A stretch of 64,000 nt of DNA, from contig JADGEJ010000007.1 in NCBI GenBank assembly GCA_016744435.1, positions 43,415 through 107,414 of the forward strand. Reading direction: 5' to 3'. Source of the stretch: Lentibacter sp. GTDB lineage: Bacteria > Pseudomonadota > Alphaproteobacteria > Rhodobacterales > Rhodobacteraceae. Shown piece after piece: positions 35,092 to 44,636 of this stretch. Made by a program: the position numbers and the translations under genes. How positions within the stretch are numbered: position 1 is the stretch's first letter; the number at the start of each line of letters is the position of its first letter. The notes under the pieces are model-generated. The model searched no databases, was not told where the DNA came from, and saw only the letters and a program-made list of their open reading frames with translations.

Positions 35092-35628
35092 TTAGCGTTT
35101 GTGTTTGGATAAGACGTTTTCGCCAAGGGCTGCAAGCGCTTCACGCAATCGTGCATCGCCAATCTGGGCCGCTTGCGCTTCAACTTCGCGCTTGATTTCA
35201 GGGTCAATGGCTGCGGGTCCGGAGGCGGCTTTGCGGTGCACAAAGTCAACCTGCCCCTCAGCAAAACCGCGCGCATGGGTCTGGGTGATGCGAATACTTG
35301 AGATCGCGTTGTAGCCATATGTCGCGTTCACCCGCTCGCGCAGCTTTACTTTTTGCATCTCCAAAAGCGGTGCATTCGCGCCGTTCGTCAGCAGGCAAAG
35401 CGTCGCGCCAAGCCCGCCTTTGCCATAGCTCACTTCAACAGGGCGGCTGATTGCGGCAACCTCGCTTCCAGCGATCTCTTCCCAATGAGTCAGAAGCCGC
35501 GAGACAGCAAAGCCACGCGTCTGCGAGGCCGTTTTGATCTGCCCCCCCATCAGCGAGACAGCGCGTTTAAAACCGCGTCCGCGCTTGCTGTGTTTGCTTT
35601 GTGTGCTGTGGCTTGCTTCTTTTTTCAT
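35092..35628 (-). CDS. DUF721 (DciA-like) protein
   Basis: 178 residues from ATG 35628; an ATG at 35637 or TTG at 35658 are possible. Basic N-terminus (KRGRGFKRAVSLMGG) followed by the DUF721 core FAVSRLLTHWEEIAGSEVAAISRPVEV and LLEMQKVKLRERVNATYGYNAI. DciA proteins load the replicative helicase in bacteria without DnaC; alphaproteobacterial members usually carry an extra C-terminal helical part, as here (about 120-178). Divergent from mutY. Confidence 0.78.
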   Translation of the reverse strand: MKKEASHSTQSKHSKRGRGFKRAVSLMGGQIKTASQTRGFAVSRLLTHWEEIAGSEVAAISRPVEVSYGKGGLGATLCLLTNGANAPLLEMQKVKLRERVNATYGYNAISSIRITQTHARGFAEGQVDFVHRKAASGPAAIDPEIKREVEAQAAQIGDARLREALAALGENVLSKHKR

Positions 35629-35691
35629 GGCCACCATGTTACTGCCCAGCGGCTGCAATGCACAGCAGAGAAAATGAACAAGGTATAAACA

Positions 35692-36744
35692 ATGCGTGAG
35701 AATGCTTCGGCGTCAGACTTGCTGGCTTGGTATGATGCCAACGCGCGTGTCTTGCCGTGGCGCATTAGCCCGTCTGACCGCGCCGCAGGTGTTCGCCCAG
35801 ACCCTTACGCTGTCTGGCTCTCTGAAGTCATGCTTCAGCAAACAACAGTTGCCGCCGTAAAGGCCTACTTCACAAGGTTTATGCTGTTGTGGCCAACGGT
35901 TGAAGCGCTTGCAGCCGCCCAAGACGAAGACGTGATGGCCGAGTGGGCAGGCCTTGGCTACTACGCCCGCGCGCGTAATCTGCTCAAGTGTGCGCGGGAA
36001 GTTAGCGCAATGGGAGGCTTTCCCGACACGCGCGAGGGCTTGCAAAAACTGCCCGGCATCGGGCCTTACACTTCGGCTGCTATCTCAGCGATAGCCTATG
36101 ACCACGCCGAGACCGTGCTTGATGGCAATGTCGAGCGCGTCATGGCGCGGCTCAATGCGGTGCTTGAGCCATTGCCTGATTCGAAGGAAACGCTACGCAC
36201 CCATGCGGCGAGCCTCACACCGCAAAACCGTGCCGGAGATTATGCCCAAGCTGTGATGGACTTGGGCGCGACTGTCTGCACGCCACGCTCGCCAACTTGT
36301 GGCCTTTGCCCGTGGCGCGCAGCTTGCATGGCTCAGGCTCAAAGCATCGCCGAAACTCTGCCGCGCAAGACGCCGAAGAAGCCCAAGCCAACGCGGCTTG
36401 GCATCGCCTATATCGGCCGTCGTGCCGACGGTGCGTGGCTGATGGAGCGGCGGCCTGACAAGGGCTTGTTGGGCGGTATGCTCGGCTGGCCGGGCGCGGC
36501 CTGGGGCGAGGCACGCATCGCCGCGCCGCCGCTTGAGGCCGACTGGCAAGCGCTTAACGAAGAGGCCCGCCATACCTTCACGCATTTTCATCTGTGCTTG
36601 GATGTGCACATCGCTGATTTGCCACAAGATACTCAGGTCAGCGGCCTCATCTTTGTCGAGAAACACGCCTTCAAGCCCACATCATTGCCAACAGTCATGC
36701 GCAAGGCGTTTGACCTCGCGCATGGTGCCTTCAACCAAGGGTGA
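35692..36744 (+). CDS. mutY: A/G-specific adenine DNA glycosylase
   Basis: Removes adenine opposite 8-oxoguanine; 350 residues. Catalytic Glu45 in LSEVMLQQT; helix-hairpin-helix LPGIGPYTSAAI with the catalytic Asp in AVLDGNVERV; the [4Fe-4S] ligands are CTPRSPTCGLCPWRAAC. The C-terminal NUDIX-like domain, which reads 8-oxoG, starts near 235 (RLGIAYIGRRADGAWLMERRP). Third DNA-repair gene type in the window with nth and the Ada-like protein. The 3' end overlaps the convergent amidase gene by 14 bases. Confidence 0.94.
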   Translation: MRENASASDLLAWYDANARVLPWRISPSDRAAGVRPDPYAVWLSEVMLQQTTVAAVKAYFTRFMLLWPTVEALAAAQDEDVMAEWAGLGYYARARNLLKCAREVSAMGGFPDTREGLQKLPGIGPYTSAAISAIAYDHAETVLDGNVERVMARLNAVLEPLPDSKETLRTHAASLTPQNRAGDYAQAVMDLGATVCTPRSPTCGLCPWRAACMAQAQSIAETLPRKTPKKPKPTRLGIAYIGRRADGAWLMERRPDKGLLGGMLGWPGAAWGEARIAAPPLEADWQALNEEARHTFTHFHLCLDVHIADLPQDTQVSGLIFVEKHAFKPTSLPTVMRKAFDLAHGAFNQG

Positions 36745-37723
36745 TCAGCGAGCCGTGCACCCATTCGGTACTGCCGATACGGCACCATCCGTCAGAGCGC
36801 TCTTGCACATAGACAACCTGCTCTGGCTGATAGACGCTGACCACAGGAAAGCTCATCTCGGGGCCAGAACGGCAGTTGCTATCAACCGTGTTGATAACCC
36901 CGCGCTCAACACCTGCCGTGAAGCGGCCAAACACCCAGTGTTCCTTGCTGTTTGCCACTTTCAGCCAGCCACTGTCACGCGCATGTACCCGCATGATCGA
37001 GCCTTCCGGAATGGCTCCATGCTCGCTTATTTTTCCGTGATCGGTGCTTGGCCCTTTGCGTACGTTGAGTGCTGACGCCGTTACCACGACATAGTCGGTT
37101 TGCGGCACAAGAGCGGGGGCGGGGGCGGGAGCACCGCCCAAAGAGGCCAGCAGTTTTGGCAACAGACCTGTGCGAAAGTCCGCAACCTTGTTGCCGCCAA
37201 AATAGGCGGTGCCGGGGCAAGACTTGGTGACGCCTGCGCCGTTCTTGCGCTCGCCAGTGCTAAGGTCATACCAGTGGTGGTAAACAACGCCATGCTCGTC
37301 ACGGGGGATGCCCGTGAAGCGCCGCAGGATCGCCGCAGTGACTCGCACAATCGCGTCGGATTGCTCTGGCGTCATGCTGTCTTTTCCGGTGTCAAAGTTA
37401 CCAACTGACTCGATACAAAGCGCATGCCGGTTGGCGCCGTAAATGCAGGCTGGTGATTTGTTAAGCGAACGCCCTGTCAGCACGGCGCCGTCAGGAAAGA
37501 TCGAAAAATGCTGGCCTATGTCGCTCCAACCATTGGTGCCAACATGGTGGTGCTTCATATTCTTTTGCAGAGTGAACGCGTCATGGCGCGCAGCATGTTT
37601 GTGGCTCGGCGACCAAGTGTGGTGATGCTGTACTGTGTTGATCTGCCGACTGATGGATTGGGCGGCAAACCAAGTTTCAAATTCGCTTGGGTTAAACTTC
37701 GTGAATCCGTGTTTCGTCTGCAT
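36731..37723 (-). CDS. N-acetylmuramoyl-L-alanine amidase-type protein with SH3 repeats
   Basis: 330 residues. Residues about 20-200 form an amidase_2/PGRP domain: candidate zinc ligands are the first His cluster (VQHHHTW), the HHWYDLS region and the late Cys in KSCPGTAYFGG. A Pro/Ala linker follows (APAPAPALVP), then two bacterial SH3 modules: one at about 220-275 (ALNVRKGPSTDHG) and one at about 282-328 (NCRSGPEMSFPVV). No signal peptide is visible, so export route is unclear; it could be a phage-like lysin captured by the host. ATG at 37723 has AAGGAT upstream. Confidence 0.8.
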   Translation of the reverse strand: MQTKHGFTKFNPSEFETWFAAQSISRQINTVQHHHTWSPSHKHAARHDAFTLQKNMKHHHVGTNGWSDIGQHFSIFPDGAVLTGRSLNKSPACIYGANRHALCIESVGNFDTGKDSMTPEQSDAIVRVTAAILRRFTGIPRDEHGVVYHHWYDLSTGERKNGAGVTKSCPGTAYFGGNKVADFRTGLLPKLLASLGGAPAPAPALVPQTDYVVVTASALNVRKGPSTDHGKISEHGAIPEGSIMRVHARDSGWLKVANSKEHWVFGRFTAGVERGVINTVDSNCRSGPEMSFPVVSVYQPEQVVYVQERSDGWCRIGSTEWVHGSLITLG

Positions 37724-37902
37724 GTTAATATCCTTCATTCTAAATATACCTATAGGAGACGCCACTGACTTCCCCTGCGTCAAGTCAGGAATTCCCGCCC
37801 CGGCCTCTGGGCAGGTATGCCTGCTGACAATCCCATTGACCTCCCCTTAGGCAAATATGACAATGCGCTCGTCGCTCATGCCAGTTCATTTGAAGGTGCC
37901 CC

Positions 37903-39036
37903 ATGCTTAACGCCGAACAAACCGCACAACTCAACCGCGTGCTTCCATTCTGGATGTCGCTATTGCTGATCCCACTGGCTTGGATCAGCGCGTTTTATGG
38001 CGGTTGGACAGTTGTGCTGCTGCCTGTCGCCACATGGTATCTGTTCTCCGGGCTTGATTTTATCTTGGGGTTGAACACCGAGAATTCCGATCCAAACATT
38101 GCTGATGAAGAAATCTCGGCCTACTCGCTGGTAACCCTGCTTTGGGTGCCCGCACAGTTTGTCACGCTCTTCGGCCTCCTTTGGTACGTGCCCCGCGCTG
38201 CGCATTTGGGCACGCTTGAAAGCATCGTGTTGTTTCTCGGCGTTGGCGTGATCACAGGCACTATCGGCATCAACTATTCTCACGAGTTGATGCACCAGAA
38301 GAGCAAGCTTGAGCGCTGGCTCGGCGACATCCTGCTGTCGATGGTGCTCTATTCGCATTTCCGCAGTGAGCACATGCTTGTCCATCACCGCTATGTCGGT
38401 ACGCCGCGCGACGCCGTGACTGCGCGCTATAACGAGGGGTTTCACCGCTACTTCCCGCGGGTTTTGCGAGAAAGCTACGCCTCGGCTTTCAAGGCCGAAG
38501 CAGCCATGCTTGCCCGCAAAGACCTGCCGTGGAGTGACACGCAAAATCCGTTCTTGCGCTACTGGGCGCTGCAAGGTGCGATGCTGCTGCTCGCCGTTTT
38601 GCTTGGCGGTTGGCTCGGACTCGCGCTGTTTTTGTGGCAGGCGTTCATCGCCGTCTGGCAGCTTGAGCTGGTAAACTACGTTGAGCACTACGGGCTGACA
38701 CGCAAACACCTCGGCGAAGGCAAATACGAACACGTAATGCCCCACCACAGCTGGAACGCGGCGCATAAAGCGAGCAACTGGTTACTGATCAACTTGCAGC
38801 GCCATTCTGACCATCACTATAAACCCGACAGGCGCTTTCCGCTGTTGCAAAACTATTCCGATGCGGAGGCCCCGCAACTGCCGTTTGGCTACCCGATCAT
38901 GACAATGCTAGCGATGGTCCCGCCGCTCTGGCGCGCGCGAATGAACCCGCGTGTTACGCGCTGGCGTGAGATGTATTACCCAGAAGTGACCGATTGGAAG
39001 GCCTATAATAAGGGCACCAATCCTCAGCCAAGATAG
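37903..39036 (+). CDS. alkB: Alkane 1-monooxygenase
   Basis: Integral membrane di-iron hydroxylase, 377 residues. His motifs are intact: NYSHELMHQ, HMLVHHRYVGT and QRHSDHHYKP, plus the extra NYVEHYGL box typical of AlkB. About six hydrophobic segments precede and separate them. Needs rubredoxin and rubredoxin reductase, not encoded nearby. Related membrane fatty acid desaturases share the three His boxes, but the NYVEHYG segment favours AlkB. Confidence 0.9.
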   Translation: MLNAEQTAQLNRVLPFWMSLLLIPLAWISAFYGGWTVVLLPVATWYLFSGLDFILGLNTENSDPNIADEEISAYSLVTLLWVPAQFVTLFGLLWYVPRAAHLGTLESIVLFLGVGVITGTIGINYSHELMHQKSKLERWLGDILLSMVLYSHFRSEHMLVHHRYVGTPRDAVTARYNEGFHRYFPRVLRESYASAFKAEAAMLARKDLPWSDTQNPFLRYWALQGAMLLLAVLLGGWLGLALFLWQAFIAVWQLELVNYVEHYGLTRKHLGEGKYEHVMPHHSWNAAHKASNWLLINLQRHSDHHYKPDRRFPLLQNYSDAEAPQLPFGYPIMTMLAMVPPLWRARMNPRVTRWREMYYPEVTDWKAYNKGTNPQPR

Positions 39037-39084
39037 TCGGAATTTTACAAAATTCCGATCCGTTTTCTTACAAGAAAACGACTA
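39034..39084. terminator. Paired hairpins between alkB and rsgA
   Basis: Two perfect stems side by side: TCGGAATTTT-AC-AAAATTCCGA (39037-39058) and CGTTTTCTT-AC-AAGAAAACG (39061-39080). The outer TAGTCG and CGACTA can also pair around both. Lies between convergent stops and works equally on either strand; probably a two-way terminator. Confidence 0.65.
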
Positions 39085-39090
39085 CGGGCC

Positions 39091-40170
39091 TCATTTCTTG
39101 CCGTGCTTCTTCACCTGCTTGATCAAGCGTCCAAGTGTTTTATCGCGGGCCTTGCGCTCGCTCAGGCTTTCGGAGTTAAACGCGTCTTCCGCCACCAGTT
39201 TCTTCCAGCGGCCAATACGTGCTTCGTCGATTTCACCAGCCGCTAGGGCAGCCTTTACAGCACAACCCGGCTCGCTCTCGTGAGCGCAATCGCGAAAACG
39301 GCATTGCGTTGAAAGCTCCTGCAAGTCGGCAAACACGTCGCTCAAGCCCGCCGCTGCATCTGTCAGTTGCAGCTCGCGCATGCCCGGCGTGTCGAGCACG
39401 TTGCAGCCGTTTTCCAGCATGTGGATGCGCCGGCTTGTCGTGGTGTGCCGCCCGCGCGCATCGTCTTCGCGAATGGCTTGGGTTTCGATATCAAGACCAC
39501 AGTCTTGCCCACTGCCCAGCGCGTTGGTGAGCGTTGACTTGCCCACACCGGACGAGCCGAGAAACGCCACCGTCTTGCCGGGCTTGATCCACTCAGCGAG
39601 CTTCTCCAAGGGCTCCTCACCGCGCGCGTCAATCGCGATCACGGGCACTCTATCCGAGATCGCCTGCGCACGCGCGATGTAGCTTTCAACATCATCGCAC
39701 ATGTCGGCCTTGGTCAGCAAAATCACCGGGTCGGCTTCGTCTTCAAACGCCAGCGCGACGTAGCGCTCAAGCCGCGCGATGTTAAAGTCGTCGTTGCAGG
39801 ACGTAACAATGAAGGTTGTGTCAAGGTTCGCCCCGATCATCTGCACAGCTCGCACTCGCCCCGGAGCGCGCCGCTTAATCAGGCTTTTGCGCTCAAGCAG
39901 ACGGCTGTCTAGCTCGGCCTCGTCGTTAAGCAACAGCCAGTCGCCAACCGTCGCATCAGGGCGCGGCGCTATGAGTTTGTCTATACCTTCTCCAACAACA
40001 TGATGAGCGCCCCGGTGCACCTCTATCACACGCACAGGAGGGGTGACGCGCATCTCGTCGGCATCTGTCTGTTGCGCAAAGAACGACTGCCATCCAAGCC
40101 TTTGCAATACCGAAAGTGGTTGCGGTTTGGGCGCATCCCCAAGCGTAAACTGCGAGTAGTCGCGTGTCAT
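39091..40170 (-). CDS. rsgA: Ribosome small subunit-dependent GTPase A
   Basis: Circularly permuted GTPase that assists late 30S assembly; 359 residues. OB-fold about 40-115, then G4 (LLTKADMC), G1 (GSSGVGKSTL) and G3 (DTPGMRE) in permuted order. The zinc-binding C-terminal domain has Cys/His ligands in CRFRDCAHESEPGC. A basic tail (RLIKQVKKHGKK) ends the protein. Downstream of ccrM on the same strand but separated by a strong terminator. Confidence 0.94.
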   Translation of the reverse strand: MTRDYSQFTLGDAPKPQPLSVLQRLGWQSFFAQQTDADEMRVTPPVRVIEVHRGAHHVVGEGIDKLIAPRPDATVGDWLLLNDEAELDSRLLERKSLIKRRAPGRVRAVQMIGANLDTTFIVTSCNDDFNIARLERYVALAFEDEADPVILLTKADMCDDVESYIARAQAISDRVPVIAIDARGEEPLEKLAEWIKPGKTVAFLGSSGVGKSTLTNALGSGQDCGLDIETQAIREDDARGRHTTTSRRIHMLENGCNVLDTPGMRELQLTDAAAGLSDVFADLQELSTQCRFRDCAHESEPGCAVKAALAAGEIDEARIGRWKKLVAEDAFNSESLSERKARDKTLGRLIKQVKKHGKK

Positions 40171-40222
40171 CTAGGCTGTGCTTTCATGTGTTGGCTGCTC
40201 ACTGTCTAAAGCCAAACGCCAC

Positions 40223-40258
40223 CAAAAAAAAGCCCCGCCTCTGGAGGAGGACGGGGCT
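40223..40258 (-). terminator. Intrinsic terminator of ccrM
   Basis: Read on the minus strand: stem AGCCCCG/CGGGGCT (40252-40258 with 40231-40237) with a 14-base loop that is itself partly paired, followed by eight T. Ends the ccrM transcript 57 bases after its stop. Confidence 0.88.
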
Positions 40259-40314
40259 GTAGTAAAGTGCCGCGGAGTCAGGCCGCAGGCACCGGCGGTG
40301 TGTTGGTGAAAATG

Positions 40315-41484
<1,170 letters not shown>

Positions 41485-41491
41485 CTAAGAT

Positions 41492-41530
41492 GATTCAAGA
41501 CCGATTCGCGGTCAAATTCTTTATTGAATC
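41492..41530. promoter_or_regulatory. Cluster of three GANTC methylation sites upstream of ccrM
   Basis: GATTC at 41492 and 41503, GAATC at 41526: three sites in 39 bases, where chance predicts about one in 256. The segment is AT-rich compared with its neighbours and lies between the rnhB end and the ccrM start, the expected place for a methylation-sensitive promoter. Confidence 0.6.
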
Positions 41531-42161
41531 AACCACTTACATTTTTTTGTTGATACAAGATGTTGTGCACTGGTTTGAACGAACGTCTATGGTGTGGGGT
41601 TACGCCAAGATTTTGGAGCGCCAACCTGTGGCTTTTTGACGGGTATCCAGCGTTCGTCTCCCAGCCGTATCCGGGGTAGTGTTGCGCCAATGTCGACATG
41701 ACATAATCTCGCCTGATTTTGGCCACAATTGAGGCAGCCGAAATGCTCACTGATTTGCCATCACCTTTGATAATCGCCTCAGCCGACACAGCCAGACCCT
41801 TGGGGATGAGGTTCCCGTCAATCAAACAATGGTCAGGCGGCGCTTGCAGCCCAGCAACTGCTCGTTCCATCGCCAAATGAGAGGCCCGCAGGATGTTGAT
41901 CTCGTCGATCTCCTCGACCGAAGCCTCGCCAATGCTCACCTCAGCGCAGGCCATGATCGCCTCGCTCAGGACTTCCCGCCGCTTCGCTGTCAGCTTCTTA
42001 CTGTCGTTCAGCCCTTCGGGAATGCTTCCGATGTCCAGCACCACAGCACAGGCCATAACCGGCCCTGCAAGTGGTCCACGGCCCACCTCGTCAACACCAG
42101 CGATGCGTTTAAAGCCACGCTCAAGCGCGGCCTGCTCGTAAGAATAATCAGGGCCTGTCAT
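41529..42161 (-). CDS. rnhB: Ribonuclease HII
   Basis: Cuts RNA in RNA/DNA hybrids and single ribonucleotides in DNA; 210 residues. Acidic residues of the active site are in GVDEVGRGPLAGPV (Asp/Glu pair), LIDGN and later near SIVAKIRRD. The central NDSKKLTAKRRE motif is complete. Upstream of ccrM on the same strand, a pairing seen in other alphaproteobacteria. The last bases of the gene run into the GANTC cluster. Confidence 0.94.
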   Translation of the reverse strand: MTGPDYSYEQAALERGFKRIAGVDEVGRGPLAGPVMACAVVLDIGSIPEGLNDSKKLTAKRREVLSEAIMACAEVSIGEASVEEIDEINILRASHLAMERAVAGLQAPPDHCLIDGNLIPKGLAVSAEAIIKGDGKSVSISAASIVAKIRRDYVMSTLAQHYPGYGWETNAGYPSKSHRLALQNLGVTPHHRRSFKPVHNILYQQKNVSG

Positions 42162-42222
42162 GCTGCCAGATGACAGACATAACAGGCCCAGTTCAAGGAT
42201 TCTTCACGTAGCCTTGCGCACC

Positions 42223-42762
42223 TTAGCCCTGAAAGCGAAAGCCATGACGCTTCAGGCAGCGCGGCTGGTAGCCTCTGCGCGCGCCATCACGGGTGCGCAC
42301 TTTCATGAAACAGGCGTTTGGCAGCTTGTTCACCCAACGGTAGTTGTTCTGCAAACAACGGTTGCCGACAATTTTCAGGGTGTTGCCGTGCGAGCGTATC
42401 TTCTTCACGCACTTGGCTGGCAGTGTCATTTTTCGAACCCGCGGCGGAACCGGCTTTGGCCCCATACGGATCGCACCGTTGTGCGCGTTGTTGTGGTTGT
42501 TGTTCCATTGGTTGTTATGGCTGTGATTGTTGTAGCCATGATTGCCTGAATAGCCCGAGTGCGACCCGTGCGAGTTGTGCGTTGTATGCTGCTTGCGCCT
42601 GTCTTTACGGCTATCGGCAATCGCGGCACCAAGCAAAAGGAAGCCAGCGATGCCCAGGATCGCTTTGTCGCGATCGCGGCTGCCCGCAAAACTGGGCTGA
42701 GCCGTGAACGCAGTAAGCGCGATTGATGTAACTGCAATTGCGGTGATGAATTTACGTGACAT
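42223..42762 (-). CDS. Secreted His/Asn-rich hypothetical protein
   Basis: 179 residues, function unknown. Sec signal peptide (about 1-26, ending PSFAG). A membrane-like stretch AILGIAGFLLLGAAIAD follows at once. Then comes a low-complexity tract (about 60-96) very rich in His, Asn, Ser and Gly (SHGSHSGYSGNHGYNNHSHN). The basic C-terminal domain (about 100-179) has four Cys (KCVKK, NRCLQ, ACFMK, RCLKR), probably two disulphides. The His-rich tract suggests metal binding; this is inference. Confidence 0.7.
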   Translation of the reverse strand: MSRKFITAIAVTSIALTAFTAQPSFAGSRDRDKAILGIAGFLLLGAAIADSRKDRRKQHTTHNSHGSHSGYSGNHGYNNHSHNNQWNNNHNNAHNGAIRMGPKPVPPRVRKMTLPAKCVKKIRSHGNTLKIVGNRCLQNNYRWVNKLPNACFMKVRTRDGARRGYQPRCLKRHGFRFQG

Positions 42763-42950
42763 AAGAGTGGTCCTCTTCTTTGGATTTCTCGGTGCACCCC
42801 CATGGGCAAACCGACTGGGCAAACCAGCGATAACTCCAAATTCTGCCTTCCCCCCAAGACAGGCAATAACAGCGCCCTGCTATCTGATAGCACCGCTCCC
42901 AGACCCCATTGGATATTGAATAACATCTCCGAAAAGCGCAGGTTGGTGAC

Positions 42951-43235
42951 ATGAAACATCTCATACTCATAACCGCCGCTCTGGCCCTGCTCGCAGCCCC
43001 GCTTCACGCGGCTGACTGCTACGCTGACTACAAAGCCAAGCGCAATGACCCGCTCAAACTGCACTATGGTGTCGCGCGCATTTCTGGTGCCTGTAATGTA
43101 AACACCGCCAGAGCCGAGCTCGCCCCTCGCCTCGCGGCTGACGGCTGGGTTTTGCTCAACGTGCTCTCAACTTTCGACGACAGCGGATTAAACGGAAGGA
43201 AAAGCAGTGCCGGAAACTTCTTCCTCCGTTACTGA
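42951..43235 (+). CDS. Small secreted hypothetical protein
   Basis: 94 residues, not recognised. Clear signal peptide (1 to about 20, MKHLILITAALALLAAPLHA, cleavage before ADCYADY). The mature domain of about 74 residues has two Cys (DCYAD and GACNV), likely bonded, and ends LRY. Its 3' end overlaps the next gene's start by 29 bases, so the two are co-translated. Promoter region shared with the divergent His-rich protein gene. Confidence 0.65.
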   Translation: MKHLILITAALALLAAPLHAADCYADYKAKRNDPLKLHYGVARISGACNVNTARAELAPRLAADGWVLLNVLSTFDDSGLNGRKSSAGNFFLRY

Positions 43236-43911
43236 GCGTTTGGGCAGCCCAAGCCGCACAGTCTACCTTGGCATCGCCGCAATCGTGGCGATCCTGCTGG
43301 TGGCGGCCATTGTGCTGTTCTTCACATTGCCCGACGCCAACGCCTTTAACGCCCGCGTTGAACAGCTCTTTATCGAGAACAATGACCTGACAGCTCAAGC
43401 CGAAATCAAACTGCTCGAAATTCTCGCGCAATCCGGCACAGCTTTCTCCGACACGCTTTCAAGCTATCGGATGGTTATTTTCGTGCTACTGGTCTTCGCC
43501 ACCGCCATGCTAATCGCCGCTTTCATATTCCTCGTGTTGCTCGCGGCCTTCTCGCGCCGCATGGCCGCGATCGAGCGCTCGGGCATTCAAGTAAACTCAC
43601 TTCTGATCAGCCGCGAAGAGAACGCCGTCTACCTCAACAACATGGGCTTCACTCTGACGCCCGCCGCGATGGAAACACTCTCTGTCTTGGCAGAGGCACG
43701 CATGGACGACGACGTGATGACAGGCGCCGAGCTGGAAGGCGTCATCTCAGGCCGCCTCGCCTCTGACTGCGACGAAGCCGCCGGTGCCACCCGCATCAAA
43801 CGCCTGCGCGACTCACTGGGCAATCAGCTTGTCTCAGAACTACTGGTCAAAAATATCGCCCGCCGAGGCTATATCCTCAGTATAGACAAAGACGTCATCC
43901 AAGTCCTCTAG
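43207..43911 (+). CDS. Putative membrane-tethered OmpR-type winged-helix protein
   Basis: 234 residues. Two membrane segments: about 20-42 (VYLGIAAIVAILLVAAIVLFF) and about 88-115 (MVIFVLLVFATAMLIAAFIFL), enclosing a 45-residue loop. The C-terminal about 90 residues align by eye with the PhoB/OmpR winged helix: LTPAAMETLSVLAEA, then TRIKRLRDSLG, and finally IARRGYILSI in place of the TVRGVGYRL end. No receiver domain. The start is GTG at 43207 preceded by GGAAGG. Both ends are predicted cytoplasmic, so the domain could contact DNA while bound to the membrane. Function unknown. Confidence 0.65.
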   Translation: MPETSSSVTERLGSPSRTVYLGIAAIVAILLVAAIVLFFTLPDANAFNARVEQLFIENNDLTAQAEIKLLEILAQSGTAFSDTLSSYRMVIFVLLVFATAMLIAAFIFLVLLAAFSRRMAAIERSGIQVNSLLISREENAVYLNNMGFTLTPAAMETLSVLAEARMDDDVMTGAELEGVISGRLASDCDEAAGATRIKRLRDSLGNQLVSELLVKNIARRGYILSIDKDVIQVL

Positions 43912-43917
43912 GCTCTA

Positions 43918-44454
43918 TCAAACAGCCGCGCGAAGTTTGCTCATCAGCGTGGTGAGGTTGTTCACATACATCTCACCCTTAAGCAGCCCCGCGTCGTCAA
44001 ACGCTTCATAGCTCGCCGCAACCGCGACCAGTGGAAAATTCACGATACGTGGCGCAAAGCTGGTCATGCACGACAATACCATCGCTTGCGCTTGGCTTCC
44101 GCCCCCGCGCCCAGCTGCGGCTGACATCACAGCGACCGGCTTATCTTCCCAAGGGTTGCCCTCAACACGACTCACCCAGTCGAGCGCGTTTTTCAACACA
44201 CCCGACACACCATAGTTATACTCGGGCGAAGCAATGATAACCGCATCCGCCGCCGCGATCTGCTTGGCAAGCGCGACAACCTCCGCGGGCACGCCGCTTG
44301 TGTCTTCGTCATCACCGTCATAAAGCGGCAGGTTCAAATTGGCCTCGTTATAGTCAGCATCACCCACCAGCCGTGCAGCTTCACGTAGGAGCATCCGGTT
44401 GGTTGAGCCTTCTCGCAACGCGCCAGACAGGCCAAGAAGTTTAAATTGCGCCAT
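43918..44454 (-). CDS. NAD(P)H-dependent FMN reductase
   Basis: 178 residues, flavodoxin-like fold of the YieF/ChrR/ArsH group. FMN phosphate loop LSGALREGSTNRML, and the second FMN loop SPEYNYGVSGVLKNALDWVSR, the strongest family motif. The usual role is two-electron reduction of quinones, chromate or other electrophiles. Starts with ATG after GGAGAAACCC. Converges on the tethered regulator gene with 6 bases between. Confidence 0.9.
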   Translation of the reverse strand: MAQFKLLGLSGALREGSTNRMLLREAARLVGDADYNEANLNLPLYDGDDEDTSGVPAEVVALAKQIAAADAVIIASPEYNYGVSGVLKNALDWVSRVEGNPWEDKPVAVMSAAAGRGGGSQAQAMVLSCMTSFAPRIVNFPLVAVAASYEAFDDAGLLKGEMYVNNLTTLMSKLRAAV

Positions 44455-44584
44455 GGGTTTCTCCGATCAAATTCTAACTTACTCTGTTTGATCCAAGCTA
44501 CGCCGCCCCGTTCACCCTCGCAATTCGCTTATGCGCACAGTCACTGTGCAAACAAATACTGTGCAGACAAATTACCAGTTCAGA

Positions 44585-44614
44585 CAAAAAAAGCCCACTC
44601 AACGAAGCGGGCTT
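44585..44614 (-). terminator. Intrinsic terminator of the OmpA-like gene
   Basis: Read on the minus strand: AAGCCC-stem (GGGCTT at 44609-44614 with AAGCCC at 44591-44596, extended by an inner CT/AG) followed by seven T. Located 22 bases after the stop. Confidence 0.82.
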
Positions 44615-44636
44615 TCTCATGTTATGTAACTTGGCC

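Noticed and set aside
37125..37150. GGGGGCGGGGGCGGGA tract as a possible G-quadruplex or copy of the hairpin repeat
   Set aside because: It simply encodes the Ala/Pro linker between the amidase and SH3 domains on the other strand.
44540..44590. Imperfect direct repeats of CTGTGCAnACAAAT upstream of the OmpA terminator
   Set aside because: Only two and a half short copies, no counterpart elsewhere in the window, and no obvious target gene; treated as chance.
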